64,000 bases of DNA from Aphidius gifuensis (Eukaryota; Arthropoda; Insecta; Hymenoptera; Braconidae), in contig NC_057791.1 in the NCBI RefSeq assembly GCF_014905175.1, positions 8,070,492 to 8,134,491 of the forward strand. The letters are read 5' to 3'. The notes under the pieces are model-generated. The model saw only the letters and a list, made by a program, of their open reading frames with translations. It did not search any database and had not been told where the DNA came from. Below, one piece after another: positions 45,771-57,598 of this stretch. The translations under genes and the position numbers were made by a program. Position 1 is the first letter of the stretch; every line of letters starts with the position of its first letter.

Positions 45771-46874
45771 AAATTCTTATACACCCACTAATACACCATA
45801 AACCGGTTTTCCATGTGTTTGCTCGGAAGCTGAATTCTTTAATTAAATATTTTTTCATTCCTTGCGTTAAATACTCGTTTATTTTTGAGCTCTTAAAAAA
45901 ATTGATTGATAATAATTACTCATAAATTACTAATAGAAATAATAAATTTATAACAATTCACTCTATTTCTTGGGTGCAAATTCATATATAAAACTTTCAA
46001 TTGATTTAAAAAACCAGCGACGATATTTTAAAATTCGTTGACTTTACAATAGAAATATTCAGCTCCAGATCTCAGTTTATATTCAGTTAAGCCGAATGAA
46101 TCAACAAGTAGAAATGAACGGTAAAAATCACATTTGGGAATTGTAATAAGCATGAAATAACTACAAAAATCTAATTATAATACTAGCAAAAAACGAAAAA
46201 AAAAAAAAACTTTTATACCTCAAAATTAACCAGTTTCTACATGTTTCTCTATAAACCACTCACTAAACGGAAATCCAAAGATTTAAAGATGATTCATTGC
46301 GTAGTTTTTTTGGGCATAGTACGTGAGATGAAGTTATTCACTTTTTTTCAAAATTAAATCCTATTTTTTCTTTTGTTCACAATAACAGTAGAGAGTGAAT
46401 TTATTTTTAAGAATATATTTTACCGTTTTCTAATATTTTTTTTCTTTTAATGATTAATTAAGACGCAAAAGTATATAAAGCTGATTGTGAACAGTCGAAA
46501 ATTATCATTTTCCGGGCATAAACAAGATGTACAACGAAACGAGAAGAAAATAGGCTGACTGTTCGAGTTTTATGCTTTTATGAATCAGACTGAATACTGC
46601 TCCAACGCGCAGTGGTCCTTCCACATACCATATACCTGAGTTACTGGCCAGGTTTATTATGGATATATGTGTAAAACCGTTATGTCAAACTCCTTTAAAA
46701 CTTCAATGTGTACGTAGTGCAAAGCGACCTTCTCGGTTGCTTAAAAAAAAAAATTTTAATATTAGTCTGAATATAATCTACATAAATAAGTATAAAACTT
46801 TTTGAAGTTTCTTTTTTATTTATGATTATTATACAACTTCCACACTTTTGTTATTTATTTTTTCTAATATTGAA
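45771..46874. other. Upstream region of the LRR gene
   Basis: About 1.1 kb between the gene and the family III element. A GTATATAAAG word at about 46473 is on the plus strand, so it would fire away from the gene. No clear minus-strand TATA was found. The promoter of the LRR gene should lie here. Confidence 0.45.
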
Positions 46875-46979
46875 CACTGAGAAAAATTTCTTTTATTTTT
46901 TGAAAGAAAACATCTTGTCAATATTTTATTTGGAAAAAGAAAAAAATAGTTTATTATAAACAATAACTAGTTTGTAATA

Positions 46980-47330
46980 AGAAAAATGAAAGTCTAGTTA
47001 TAATTTATAACTTATAAACAGTATTATGTTTGTTTCATGAAGATGGTGTCTTGTTTTAAACCATAGATGGTTTGCTTCAAGAAAAATATTTCTAAACGTA
47101 AACCACATTTCTCCTCAATACGAACCAAATTCTGTTTCTATTATGCAGATGGCGTCTTGTTTCAAACCATTGAATGGTTTGCTTCAAGAAAAATACTTCT
47201 AAAAATATGTCAGTAGCTTCTTGTTACAAACGGTCGATGGTTTATAAGAAGATAATTAACTACTTATTTCAAACAACGAAATGTTTGATACAAACTATGG
47301 ATTGATTAAATATTTAAATTAAAAAAAAAA
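46980..47330. repeat. Family III left array, inverted against 48980-49400
   Basis: GATGGCGTCTTGTTTCAAAC, ATTTCTCCTCAATACGAACC and CATAGATGGTTTGC match the right array in inverse order. Confidence 0.85.
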
Positions 47331-47429
47331 AAAAAATAATTAATATTATTTTCGTAGTGCATTAATCCAACAAGTTATTAAAGACGATTTTTTTTTTTTT
47401 TTAATAAGCTACTGAACCTAATTACCTCA

Positions 47430-47496
47430 AGCGGGAATCGAACTGGGGTCTAACCGTATAGAAATGTAACGCGTTACCGATGCGCCACGGAACCTA
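47430..47496 (-). other. tRNA-like core of the family III element
   Basis: On the minus strand, CCGTGGCGCATCGGTAACGC is a good A box/D arm. About 30 nt later CCAGTTCGATTCCCGC is a good B box/T arm. The 3' acceptor half does not pair with the 5' half, so this is a tRNA-derived sequence, not a gene. Confidence 0.75.
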
Positions 47497-47499
47497 ACA

Positions 47500-48164
47500 T
47501 GATACATCTACTTTATTTGTTAGAAAACAAAAACATGTAAATACAATCAATAAATTAGATACAAAAAATATAATTATCATTTACTCTTTCCTATGATATT
47601 TTGATAATGAATAAATTTTAAAAACATTTTTAGCGTTTGTTTATAACAAATTATATTTTATTATTCTCTTTCTCTCAATATATAGCACGTTGCTACGTTT
47701 GTTCATTTTAGGCAATTAATTTATTTGAGTTGTGTCGTTCCTAGATCAAAAGTCATATTACAGCTTTTTATTGAGTTCTATTTATTCATATTGAATAAAA
47801 AAGTATAATTATATATATAAGAATACAAGTAATCCTCTATAAAAAAAAGCATTGGTGTCATGGCCGCGCGTGATGAATTTCAAACTTCCGGCCTGAAATT
47901 TGAATTTGATTGGCTCTCATTAGAAATTTGATTGCCGCAATAATTTGTGCTCATTTTGATTGGCGTTCAGATTGATCACGTGCATGTCGTAAAAATTTAT
48001 ATAGGTGGCGCTCATTGCATATACATATGTATGTGTGTGTTGACATATGTGATTATAACAACATTTTATCTGTTGAAGAATATTAATGCTCATAACCTTC
48101 AAATGATTCACTATAATTTAATTGGATTGTTATAATTAAAAAAGTAGTTTATGTGTTATAAACG
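47500..48164. other. Inner family III DNA, nothing recognised
   Basis: AT-rich except 47855-48010. Two overlapping 62- to 63-codon ORFs on opposite strands look accidental. Confidence 0.4.
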
Positions 48165-48440
48165 GAGCTGGGAAGTTCGTCTGTTATTTCAGCTTGCCGT
48201 AAATACCATGGCAACATGGTGAAATATAGTTAAAAAAAAAGACGATCTGAACCTCGTACATGGAAAAAATGGCCTCAAAAAATGCCCTTATTTTTTTTGG
48301 CCTCTTAAAAATGGCCCTTTACAATGGCCTTATATTTTTGGCTTCTTAAAAATGGCCTTAAAAAATGGCCTTATTTTTTTTGGCCTCTTAAAAATGGCCA
48401 AAAGAGGCCAAAAACATAAAGCCATTTTTAGATTCTTTTG
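48165..48440 (-). repeat. GGCC-rich dispersed repeat, partner of 30275-30455
   Basis: AAATGGCC/GGCCTCTTAAAAAT words repeat six times. The left block CAGCTTGCCGTAAATACC and CCATGGCAACATGG matches 30390-30425. Confidence 0.8.
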
Positions 48441-48979
48441 GAGATTTTTTTGCAGAATAATGGAGTTAAGTTAATTTTCTTTGGATGTTAATAGTTTAAT
48501 TAATGTTAATCAATTAATATTTTGGAGGACAGGCAGCCTGAATTTTTTTAATTTCCAAGTTTTTTTTGTTTTCACCTGGTAGATATTTCTTTGGAGAATT
48601 ATAATATGACAAAAAATCCCATTGGAAGGTCTTCAATTTATTATTGAAAAATATTATAACTTTTCGCATGTTGCTATGCGCATCCCTACTCTCGAAATCC
48701 CAACATGAATTGTACATTGATAAAGTGACAGCATTATTTTTATAATTACTCCAAATTATATTTTAAATTTAGTCTATATTTTTTCAAAATATAAAATAAA
48801 TTTACTTTTTTGTATAGATACAGATTACATATAAATTACATGTCAATTTAATTTAATTTACATGTTTTAAAACATCAATTAAATCTATTTCAAATTTATA
48901 TTTAAAATATTTATATATTTTCCACTTGGGACGGAAATAATATTAATTAATTTTTTTTTTTTTTAAATTTAAGTATTTA
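48441..48979. other. AT-rich inner DNA, nothing recognised
   Basis: No coding or repeat signal beyond TTTAATTTA runs. Confidence 0.45.
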
Positions 48980-49400
48980 ATCAATCCATAGTTTGTATCA
49001 AACATTTCGTTGTTTGAAATAAGTAGTTAATTATCTTGTTATAAACCATTGACCGTTTGTAACAAGAAGCTACTGGCATATTTTTAAAAGTATTTTTCTT
49101 GAAGCAAACCATTCTATGGTTTGAAACAAGACGCCATCTGCATAATAGAAACAGAATTTGGTTCGTATTGAGGAGAAATGTGGTTTACGTTTAGAAATAT
49201 TTTTCTTGAAGCAAACCATTCTATGGTTTGAAACAAGACGCTATCTGCATAATAGAAACAGAATTTGGTTCGTATTGCGGAGAAATTTGGTTTACGTTTA
49301 GAAATATTTTTCTTGAAGCAAACCATCTATGGTTTAAAACAAGACACCATCTTCATGAAACAAACAGAATATATGTTTATAACAAGACTCTTATTTTTCT
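48980..49400. repeat. Family III right array
   Basis: Three units share CTTGAAGCAAACCATTCTAT, GGTTTGAAACAAGACGC and GAATTTGGTTCGTATTG (49095-49330). Short ORFs across it are shadows. Confidence 0.85.
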
Positions 49401-49936
49401 TAATACTGTTACGTAATGGTAATTAATCATTTAAAGTAAGTAATAAATAATTACTATTTGTTAAATTCATGGGATAATAAAATATCACGTAGCACATAAA
49501 AACTTTCCTTTTTATTTCTCATAATTATTTTTTATTTTTAGCAACATTTACATTTTTTTAATATTTTTTTTTTATAGCATTTTTACTCAAAATTTTCATT
49601 GTTCAAAGACGTAGTTTGAAGTCACCTTAGCAACTCGATATTTTACATCCGTTGAAATTAACAAAAATTGCTAACTAATATTTAAAGCAAAATAATAAAT
49701 GCTGACTAGCCTGAGGACGATAAAATACAATTAGTCAGAAATATTTTATTCCAACTTTTATTCATCCCTTCTCTTTATCATAATTTTTATGGGAATTTTT
49801 TTTTTTAAATTCTAAGGAGCTTCACTCTCGCGTCGACTTTTGTTGTATACAAATCAATTTAAATAATTAAAATTTTTTCGTTCTTGAAATTTTAAATCAA
49901 ATTATTGAAAATAAAACATAATTATTATGTACCCGA

Positions 49937-50313
49937 AAGCCCCAATTTTACATGAGCTGTTTATTTATTTATCATAATCGAAGTAATTAATAATTAATAG
50001 ACGTGAAATATAGAAAAAAATGGGAAAATTTTGAAGTATAAAGTTAAATAATTTGTTGGATAAAAAGAAAAGAAAAAAAAAAAAAAATTAGGCGCTTTTT
50101 TACGTTATCGCTTGCGATACATGTTAATAATATTATAATAAAAAGAGCCTCATTTTTTTTTTTTTTTTTTTTAACCAGCAAATTATTCAACTTTATACTT
50201 CAAAATTTCGCCATTTTTTCCTATATTTCACGTCTTTTAATTATTATAATTATAATTAATTCGATTATGATAAATAAATAAACAGCTCATGTAAAATCGA
50301 GGCTTTCGAGCAC
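49937..50313. mobile_element. Foldback MITE with about 140-bp arms
   Basis: TACCCGAAAGCCCCAATTTT, CATGAGCTGTTTATTTATT and TTTTGAAGTATAAAGTT (49938-50055) are mirrored at 50185-50312 (AACTTTATACTTCAAAA, AATAAATAAACAGCTCATG, GAGGCTTTCGAGC). It splits the LTR-related sequence. Confidence 0.85.
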
Positions 50314-50344
50314 ATAAATTGTAAATTTATGTTTTGTTTTTATT

Positions 50345-51055
50345 TCACTCATTTTGTTTAACTCATAATAATTTTCAAAAACTCATTCGTACCTTAATTC
50401 CTATATTTTAATTTAACCATAATAATAATAATATAACTATTAATTATATATGAGAAATTACAAATCCTCTTACATATGAATGAATTGAAAATTAAAACAT
50501 TTATATATATATTTATATGTTCAACTAGGGGAAAATGAAAAAAAAACAAATCCTGCTGTACCATCAATGGTAAAATAACCAATACATGCATCTGCATAAA
50601 CACACGTATATGCATGAGGAGAAAAAATTCAGGAGAAGAGATAGGCGCGGGTATGGCGTGACGTATTCGGAGAAATGTGGACATTTCAACTTGAAAATTA
50701 ATTTTTTAGTAAGATTTGTTACTTGGCTTTTATTGAGTTGTATATCTCTTTAATATTTAGTAGAAAAAACCTAGAGTAGGCTTATTGGAAAGAGAGACAT
50801 CGATATATATAGTGAAACTATTTTTAGTTTTCTCTTTCTAACATTAATCAAGGAGATATAACAGAAATTAAAAATCGTGACGTCACAGACCGCTGACTTA
50901 AAACTATTATATACGGTAAACTCTCGCACTGGGGTAAAATTGAGGCGAGATTCTACTGAATCTCCTGATAATAAAATAAATTTAAATTTTAAACAAATAA
51001 AAATAAATTCAACCAAACATTTTAATAATCAATAACAATAAACTGGATTTAGTGA
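50345..51055. other. Unassigned insert inside the LTR-related element
   Basis: Two minus ORFs (96 and 81 codons) are AT-driven and hydrophobic, without motifs. No repeat partner was seen in the window. Confidence 0.35.
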
Positions 51056-51638
51056 CGTTAATAAACATTTACAATTATCATTGTGACATTGATTATCATT
51101 TCCTAATTTATTTAACCTTTCCAATCCTATCATAAAACTAGCAACTAACTCCTATCATAAGACTGTGACATTTCTCCGGGGTGTTGTTTTCTGTGCTTCG
51201 AGTTTATTTTACCGTTTAAATTATTAGAGACTATCTACATCATCAGGCGACCATCCAGATTGACACGCTCTCTACAACAATTTTTTCGGATTATTCTAAA
51301 AACCAAGTACATCTACAAACATACACATTCCCTCCTAACCCGTTACCCTGTAGAGAATCACAAAATAAGAGGATTAATTATAAATAACGTCAAATGCCAA
51401 GTTAATTAGTTTACATTATTTTTAAATTATTATATTATTATTTTTGGGTTAAACATTCTTTCTTTTTCTTGTTATTTTATAGATAATATAAAATAATTAG
51501 CTTAGTACGTAACATTACAAACCAATTATTTTTTATAATCAACTATTTTTTTCTTTTCACAAACAGAATATTGCCAAGAAGTTTTCTTCTAACTACAAGA
51601 ATACTTTTTCTTATTTTTAACCAAAAATTTTCTCAGTG

Positions 51639-52089
51639 AATATTCTCATTATTTCAATTCTATCACATATATATATGAGCAGAAACGCCAATTATCGGCA
51701 TGGTTTGGGTGACCCATCCTCAGATCTTCTTGAAATTTTGACAGATTATAGTCCTCGATAAAATACACTTACGTATTTTTTTTGTTATATTTTCGTCCAT
51801 TATTTTGCCAGTTATTGTATGAGGCATTTCATTGAGATTGTTTTTTTTTTTTTTTTTTTTTTTGGTTCCTTTTTGTTAGTATTTTGTTGGTGAATAAAAA
51901 TATAAAAAAAAATTGTTTTTGGAGTGAAATTTTTTCAGCTTTTCGAAAAAAATATTACTTTTTTTTGACGTTTATAACACTTTGAAAATCGAAAAAGGAC
52001 GATAACAAAGGATATGTGAAAATCAAGTGAGGTTTTCTATAAAAACGAACGGAATCAACAAAAAAGCAAAAAAAAACAATAATACCGCT
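51639..52089. other. AT-rich DNA with long T run
   Basis: A T run of about 24 bases ends near 51862. No gene. Confidence 0.5.
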
Positions 52090-52360
52090 AAAGAACGTTA
52101 TAAGGTCATTCCCGTGATTATTCAGTATTTTTAATGTAAGTTTTTCGTGAATTTTCGTGGTTTTTACATTACAACTCCGTGAATATCCCGGGGTCTTGTC
52201 AGATGAGGTATTTACCGTATATATTAATGTTATTTTCGTAAATAATTCCGTTATACATTGATATATTCACGTTGTAACCCGTGAAAAAGTGAGTATTACA
52301 TAAGAATATTCACGAATGGACGTGGAATCTGTGAAATTCATTTAATTCCCAGGTAGAAAT
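52090..52360. repeat. Family II fragment
   Basis: GTCATTCCCGTGATTATTCA, GAATATCCCGGGGTCTTG and TATATTCACGTTGTAACCCG match 43985-44170 in inverse order. Only one side is present. Confidence 0.7.
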
Positions 52361-52619
52361 AAAAGTCAATTTTCGACAGTCAACGTGCACCAGACGTCAA
52401 AATGTTACTCTTAGAAAGCTCAGATCGACGTCAATCTAGAGGGAGCTCTGATATAATTCTGTAAAAAAGATTACGAGACAAGGGGTTCTCATAGGGTTCT
52501 AACCTATTCACCATGGCATCTGGAGGCGCACAGTGAACTATTTCCAAATGATTGAAATCACATTGAAAATTTTATATGGTATAGTTTGTTGACCATAGCA
52601 TACTATAGTAAAATCTTTT

Positions 52620-53300
52620 GGAATGCGCCGTATTGCCTCACAGATAAGCTTTTACACAATAAATGTGGGCGTGACCGGTCAAACCCCGCCCATAGGTCAG
52701 ATCCCTATTGACCAAAAAGAAAAAGCAATTCAGAATAGCCTTACAAAATCAGCCGAAAGGATGTTTGTAAGAAATAATCTTCCTATTTTGACGATCTTCA
52801 CCGGTCATTCTAGAGAGCCATATTCAGAAGCCAAAATAAAGGCTAATTTTTTATCCTAATACGAGATTTCTACGATAATTCTTTTACGAGTCACCAAGGA
52901 AACAACCTTCATTTTTTTACTGAATTGACATATTTTTTTTTTCAAATACGGCGCTTTCAATGACTCCTGATCCAATAATCGTAAGAACATCGTATCAAAC
53001 TCGTATTGAGCGTCATTAAATACTATTCCGCATTATAATAAAACCAGTTCTCTATTAATCGTATTTTCAAAAAAAAAAAAAAAAAAACGTAGAAACCAAG
53101 AAATAACAAAAAAGTCATTTATTTTTTTTCAAAAACTATATTTCATAAAGATAATAGTTTTGATGTAGTCATTAAAATTTCTAAAGATGCATTCTTTAAG
53201 CCAAATGATGTCACAGTGTATGATAATTTTATCGAGCGTTATTGAGTGTGCTGTATTCAGTATAGTGTTAGCGAAGTGTTAGGCAGTCGATAAATCTCGA
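52620..53300. repeat. Dispersed repeat related to 8690-9240
   Basis: Shares TACGGCGCTTTCAATGACTC, TATTGAGCGTCATTAAAT and GATAATTTTATCGAGCGTTA with the 8.8 kb region. A 78-codon plus ORF (52623-52859) shows no family. Confidence 0.5.
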
Positions 53301-53304
53301 TAAA

Positions 53305-53960
53305 CCCGAGTAGAAATTTCATCAGGATAGCCTGAACACTGATCCAAATCGGATCAGGATATTGTAAGAATATCCTTATTAAGGTATCCTTATCGAATCC
53401 TGATCCAATTTAAATCAGGATAGGATGAGGCTTTCTGTATACGAGTATCTCTACCATTCAGGATCAGGACATCCTTAACTTATCCTTAATAGGAATATCT
53501 TGATCCAATCTGGATCCAGGGTTGATCAAGGAAAAATTATTAACTCATTAATTTTTTTAAATACCAGTTGCCTGATCCAGATAACATCAAGACAACCTTA
53601 ACTTATCTTTAATAGAGATATTTTGTTCCAATCTCGATCCAGGCTTAATCGAGTAAAAATCAAATCATTGATTTTTTTAAATACCATGTACCTGATTCGG
53701 ATAACATCAAGACAACCTTAACTTATCTCTAATAGGGATATCTTGATCCAATCTGGATCCAGGCTGGATCGAGTAAAAATTATCAAATTTTTTTTTTTTT
53801 AAATACCAGTTGCCTGATCCGGATAACATCAAGACAACCTTAACTTATCCTTAATAGGGATAAGTTGATCCAATGTGGATCCAGGCTTGTTCAAGTTGAA
53901 AATATTATAAAAATAAATTATTATTTTACATTTAACCTGGTCTTGATAGTGCCAGGACAA
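53305..53960. mobile_element. Family I element, left terminus and array
   Basis: Left end CCCGAGTAGAAATTTCATC, then GGATAGCCTGAACACTGATC, the inverse of the 59150 end. Four units of about 120 bp (GATAACATCAAGACAACCTT, ATCCAATCTGGATCCAGG) follow. Neither core nor right end was found, so it is truncated near 53960. Confidence 0.8.
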
Positions 53961-54160
53961 CCTTATCACACCCTTTATATATATATTCATTAAATATGTA
54001 TATGAATATTTGTTCATGTATATTCAAATATATATTCGAAAATTGACTCAATTTTACCTTTTTACTCTAATTATTTTTCAAATGTTGTATGTGTATTAAT
54101 GACGGGATTGAACAATTCCGATAATTTTCGGATTGTATACTAAAACAATAGTATTACGAA
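53961..54160. other. AT-rich DNA
   Basis: TATATATTC words only. Confidence 0.5.
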
Positions 54161-55120
54161 GGCTAGGAGCCGAAAGGCTCAGCCGCAGTATTAGATTTAT
54201 CCCCAAAAAAAAAAAACGTTCATAACTTCTAAACTAATTGTCGTCAAGACTTCGGATTTGGCTCAAAAGAAGCGGCTCTAGAAATTCTATCGCCCTTGAT
54301 AGAGAAAAGCGATATCTATACGGCCATTTTTTTTTTCCCAAAAAACGAAAAAAAAAAAATTGTGTTTTTTTTTTTTTTTTTTTGCACGAAAAATATTATT
54401 CGTACGATAAAAATTCATTTGAAAAAGTTATAGAATTTTTAAAAACGATTATTTTAAGCCTAATATGAAACCTCTGCGACTACTCCATTTTGAGTTATAG
54501 CTTGCGTATTCGAAAATTCTATCGCCTCTCTGGAAAAATTTTGATCTATGGATCACATTTTTCATAAAAATTAAAAAAAAAACATTTTTTTTTTTTTTTT
54601 TTAAATTTAGTTTTTAGGAAAAAAAAAAAAAGTGACTGAACAGATAATGCTCTTTCTCATGAGGGGCGATGGAGATTCTAAAGACGCGTTGTTTGAGCCT
54701 AATACGAAGTCTTTATTACAATTTTATCAAAAGTTATTGCTTTCCTAGTTTTCGAGTAACTTTTAAAAAACGCTCTAACTTTTGACAAAATCGTCCTAGA
54801 TACTTTGTATAAGACTTAAAAAGCATGTGTGGTAAAACCTACAACTTTTAGTCGAAACTTTTTTCAAAAAAAATTATAGTTTTCATAAAATAGTAAAAAA
54901 TAGAATTTTTGAAATATTTTTGTCTCTTTTGTTTCGAAAATAGAAAAAAATTGACTATTGAAATCAGGATAAACTCCTTGAGGGCCGATAGAGTTTTAAA
55001 AAACAACGTCTTTTGAGCCTAATATGAAGTCATTCCGTTGATTCTAACAGAAGTTATAGCTTGCCTTAACTTGAATGAAAAAAAAAAAAAAAAATCGATA
55101 TTCAGAAAAATAAAAAAAAT
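54160..55120. repeat. Family V repeats, four units
   Basis: GGCTCAGCCGCAGTA at about 54176 starts a stretch matching 21075. TAAGCCTAATATGAAACCTC (54452), TTGAGCCTAATACGAAGTC (54691) and TTTGAGCCTAATATGAAGTC (55012) mark the unit ends, each after a TCTATCG or GGCGATAGA word. Confidence 0.75.
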
Positions 55121-55177
55121 GTACTATTTTTGTATTGTTGCTTTTAAAAACCATTTAAGAGATAAAATTTAACACGG

Positions 55178-56190
55178 CACTGAGAAAAAAAATGTCTGCA
55201 TTTAAGAGAAAAGTTGCTTAAATATAGCAAAATTTTGCTTGAAAGTTTTAGGCTTTGATTTAAAAAAAAAATGTATTAAATTGAGCATAATATTTTTTAA
55301 TTAAAGCAATTTATTTGCTTTAATTTAAGACAGTTTTCTTTTTATTTAGGAGAAAAGAGAATTAATTTAAGAGAAACTTTGCTAAAAAGGAAGCAAAAAT
55401 ATCCTTTAAATCAAGCGAATAAGCGGTCTAGTTAAAACAAAAGTTGCTAAAATTAAATGACATTTGATTTTATTTAATGGGTAAATCGTTTAATTTAAGG
55501 ATAATATTGATTGAATTAATAGAAAATTGTTTTTATACAAATGATAAATGAATTAATTTAAAAAAATTATGAATCAATTCAAGACAAAAAGCGATCTAGT
55601 TAAGACACAAGTTGCTAAAATTGAGCGACATTTCATTTAATTTAATGGGTAGGTCGTTTAACTTGAGGAAATTATCGATTAATTTGAAAAAATTATGAAT
55701 CAATTTAAAGCAGAAAACCGTTCTAATCAAGACGAAAGTTGCTAAAATTGAGCGACATTTCTTTTAATTTAATGGTTAAGTCGTTTAATTTGAGGATAAT
55801 ATTGATTAAGTTAATAGAAAATTGTTTTTATACAAAAGAAAAATGAATTAATTCAAAAAAATTATGAATCAATTTAAAACAAAAAGCGATCTAGTTAAGA
55901 CACAAGTTGCTAAAATTAAGCAACAATTGATTCAATTCAATGGGTAAGTCGTTTAACTTGAGGAAATTATCAATTAATTTAAAAAAATTCTGAATCAATT
56001 TAAAGCAGAAAAGCGATCTAATCAAGACATAAGTTGCTAAAATTGAGCGACATTTCATTTAATTTAATGGTTAAGTCGTTTAATTTAAGGAAGTTATAGA
56101 TTAAATTAATAGAAAATTGTTTTTATTTTTGATTAAAAGAAATGAAAATAAAAAAAAAAATTATTTTTTTATTTTTCCTTTTTTTTCAGG
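55178..56190. mobile_element. Family III element, left terminus and array
   Basis: Left CACTGAGAAAAAAAATGTC. From 55420 on, about 185-bp units carry GCGATCTAGTTAAGACACAA, GTTGCTAAAATTGAGCGACA and ATGGGTAAGTCGTTTAATTT. The tRNA-like core follows at 56232. The right terminus was not found. Confidence 0.8.
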
Positions 56191-56231
56191 ACTTATTTTA
56201 TTTTACACTTGAAGATTTAATTTTTTTTTGT

Positions 56232-56322
56232 CCTAACCGAGCCTCGAACCTCTGCCTAATCTAAACCTATCTAAACCTATACTTTTAAAAGCCAGTGCGT
56301 TACCCCCTGAACCATCGCGCGT
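56232..56322 (-). other. tRNA-like core next to the family III array
   Basis: On the minus strand, CGCGATGGTTCAGGGGGTAA (A-box side) and GCAGAGGTTCGAGGCTCGG (B-box side) are present. The spacing is long (about 60 nt) and contains a repeated ATAGGTTTAG, so the internal part has expanded. Confidence 0.6.
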
Positions 56323-56399
56323 TAACGTATCACAGACAAAATTATGAAGCCCTTGAATCAAAAGTTTCATCACATCCCGATAGGCTGGTTGGTTTTATT

Positions 56400-57195
56400 T
56401 TTTTTACATTCATATTATCATTATTATCAATATTATATCGTTATTGATATTGTTATTATTATTAATACCATTGGTATTATAAATTTTCGATATTATTAAA
56501 ATTATTATCAATATTATTATTATTTATACAATGAATATATATAAATAATAATAATAATAACAATAATTTAAATAATATTATAAATTATTAACAATATTAT
56601 TGATATTAATAACAATATCTATAATAATAATATCCGAAATATAAATACTAATAATTACTTATATTTATATTTGAATATTAATCACAGTACTATTATTATT
56701 GTTATTATTATTATTATTAATATTATATCGATATTAATAATATTAATATCAATGATTTTATTATTATCGATGATATTATTGAAATTATTATTGTTATTAT
56801 TATGGATACTATGAATGAATATATATATTAATAGTATTATTAATAACAATCACTTCAATAATATTATCGAGAATAATAATGACAATAATAATTTTGATAA
56901 CATTATAAATTAGAAATAATATCAATATATATTAGTCATAATATAAATGATATTAATAATAACATTTATAATTATTAATATTTATACTTGAATATTAATG
57001 TCAGTATTGATCTTATCATTATCAATATTATATCGATATTATTATTATTATCATTAATATGATTCATACCATTGATATTATTACTAATATTATATTGATA
57101 TTATTATTATCGATGATATTATTGAAATTATTGTTGTTATTTTCATTTATACTATGGTTATAGATATTAATAATATTAATATACTAATAATAATT
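56400..57195. repeat. Long ATT/AATATT microsatellite region
   Basis: Nearly 800 bp built from ATTATT, AATATT and TATCGATATT words, with no ORF. Confidence 0.85.
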
Positions 57196-57373
57196 TTCAA
57201 TTGAGTATATTCATTTATAATTTTTTGATTCATCATTTTTATAAACGCTGCAAACAAAACCGATCAGCTACACTATTGGCAACGCACACACACACACACA
57301 TTTATTCAAAACATATCTTCTTTCTCGCTCATAGCCACTCACTCACTCTCACGAGTAAAATGGGCAAATGCTT

Positions 57374-57450
57374 GCTCGGTCTGAGCATTCGCTTGCGCCC
57401 GAGTGTTCGCTTGCTCCGAGCGGTCGCTTGCACCGAGCGTTACATGGCCG
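57374..57450 (+). repeat. GC-rich tandem repeat of about 19 bp
   Basis: TTCGCTTGCGCCCGAGTG, TTCGCTTGCTCCGAGCGG and GTCGCTTGCACCGAGCGT follow each other. A 104-codon ORF across it (57201-57515) is mainly repeat and microsatellite translation. Confidence 0.75.
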
Positions 57451-57598
57451 ACACACTACTTTTTTTTTCACTACCCTGCGAAAAGAAGTTTCACTTCAAA
57501 AAACAGAATTTTTAGATGTATACTTTTTTTTTAAACTTCAAAATCAATTTCAGAAATTGCGTTTTTCTTGATATTATCTTAAAAACTCAAGGCACTCT

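Larger units (their letters stand above)
49407..51514. mobile_element. LTR-related insertion in family III, with inserts
   Basis: Starts TGTTACGTAATGG and ends TTAGTACGTAACA. 49500-49930 matches the left half of the solo LTR (GAAGTCACCTTAGCAACTCG, ATGGGAATTT, AAGGAGCTTCACTCTCG). 51060-51514 matches its right half (TCTCCGGGGTGTTG, TCCCTCCTAACCCGTTACCC). Extra DNA of about 1.1 kb separates them. ATAC/TTAC flanks may be an old 4-bp duplication. Confidence 0.75.
46875..51638. mobile_element. Family III element, complete copy (4.8 kb with inserts)
   Basis: Left CACTGAGAAAAATTTC (46875) and right AAATTTTCTCAGTG (ends 51638), with AA on both flanks. Arrays of TTTGCTTCAAGAAAAATA, AACCATCTATGGTTT and GCAGATGGCGTCTTG units occur at 46980-47330 and, inverted, at 48980-49400. 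CACTG termini with subterminal repeats recall the CACTA/EnSpm-Chapaev group, but no transposase is present. Confidence 0.8.

Noticed and set aside
46473..46530. TATA box GTATATAAAG as the LRR gene promoter
   Set aside because: It is on the plus strand, opposite to the gene, and only a nine-codon ORF follows.
47430..47496. Possible functional tRNA gene
   Set aside because: A and B boxes are good, but the acceptor halves do not pair and the sequence sits inside a transposon; called tRNA-like only. The same holds for the five other cores.
50394..51016. Two hydrophobic minus-strand ORFs as membrane proteins
   Set aside because: AT-driven composition, no start context, inside nested inserts.
57201..57571. 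Overlapping ORFs of 104 and 67 codons
   Set aside because: Translations are of a CA microsatellite and the 19-bp GC-rich tandem repeat.
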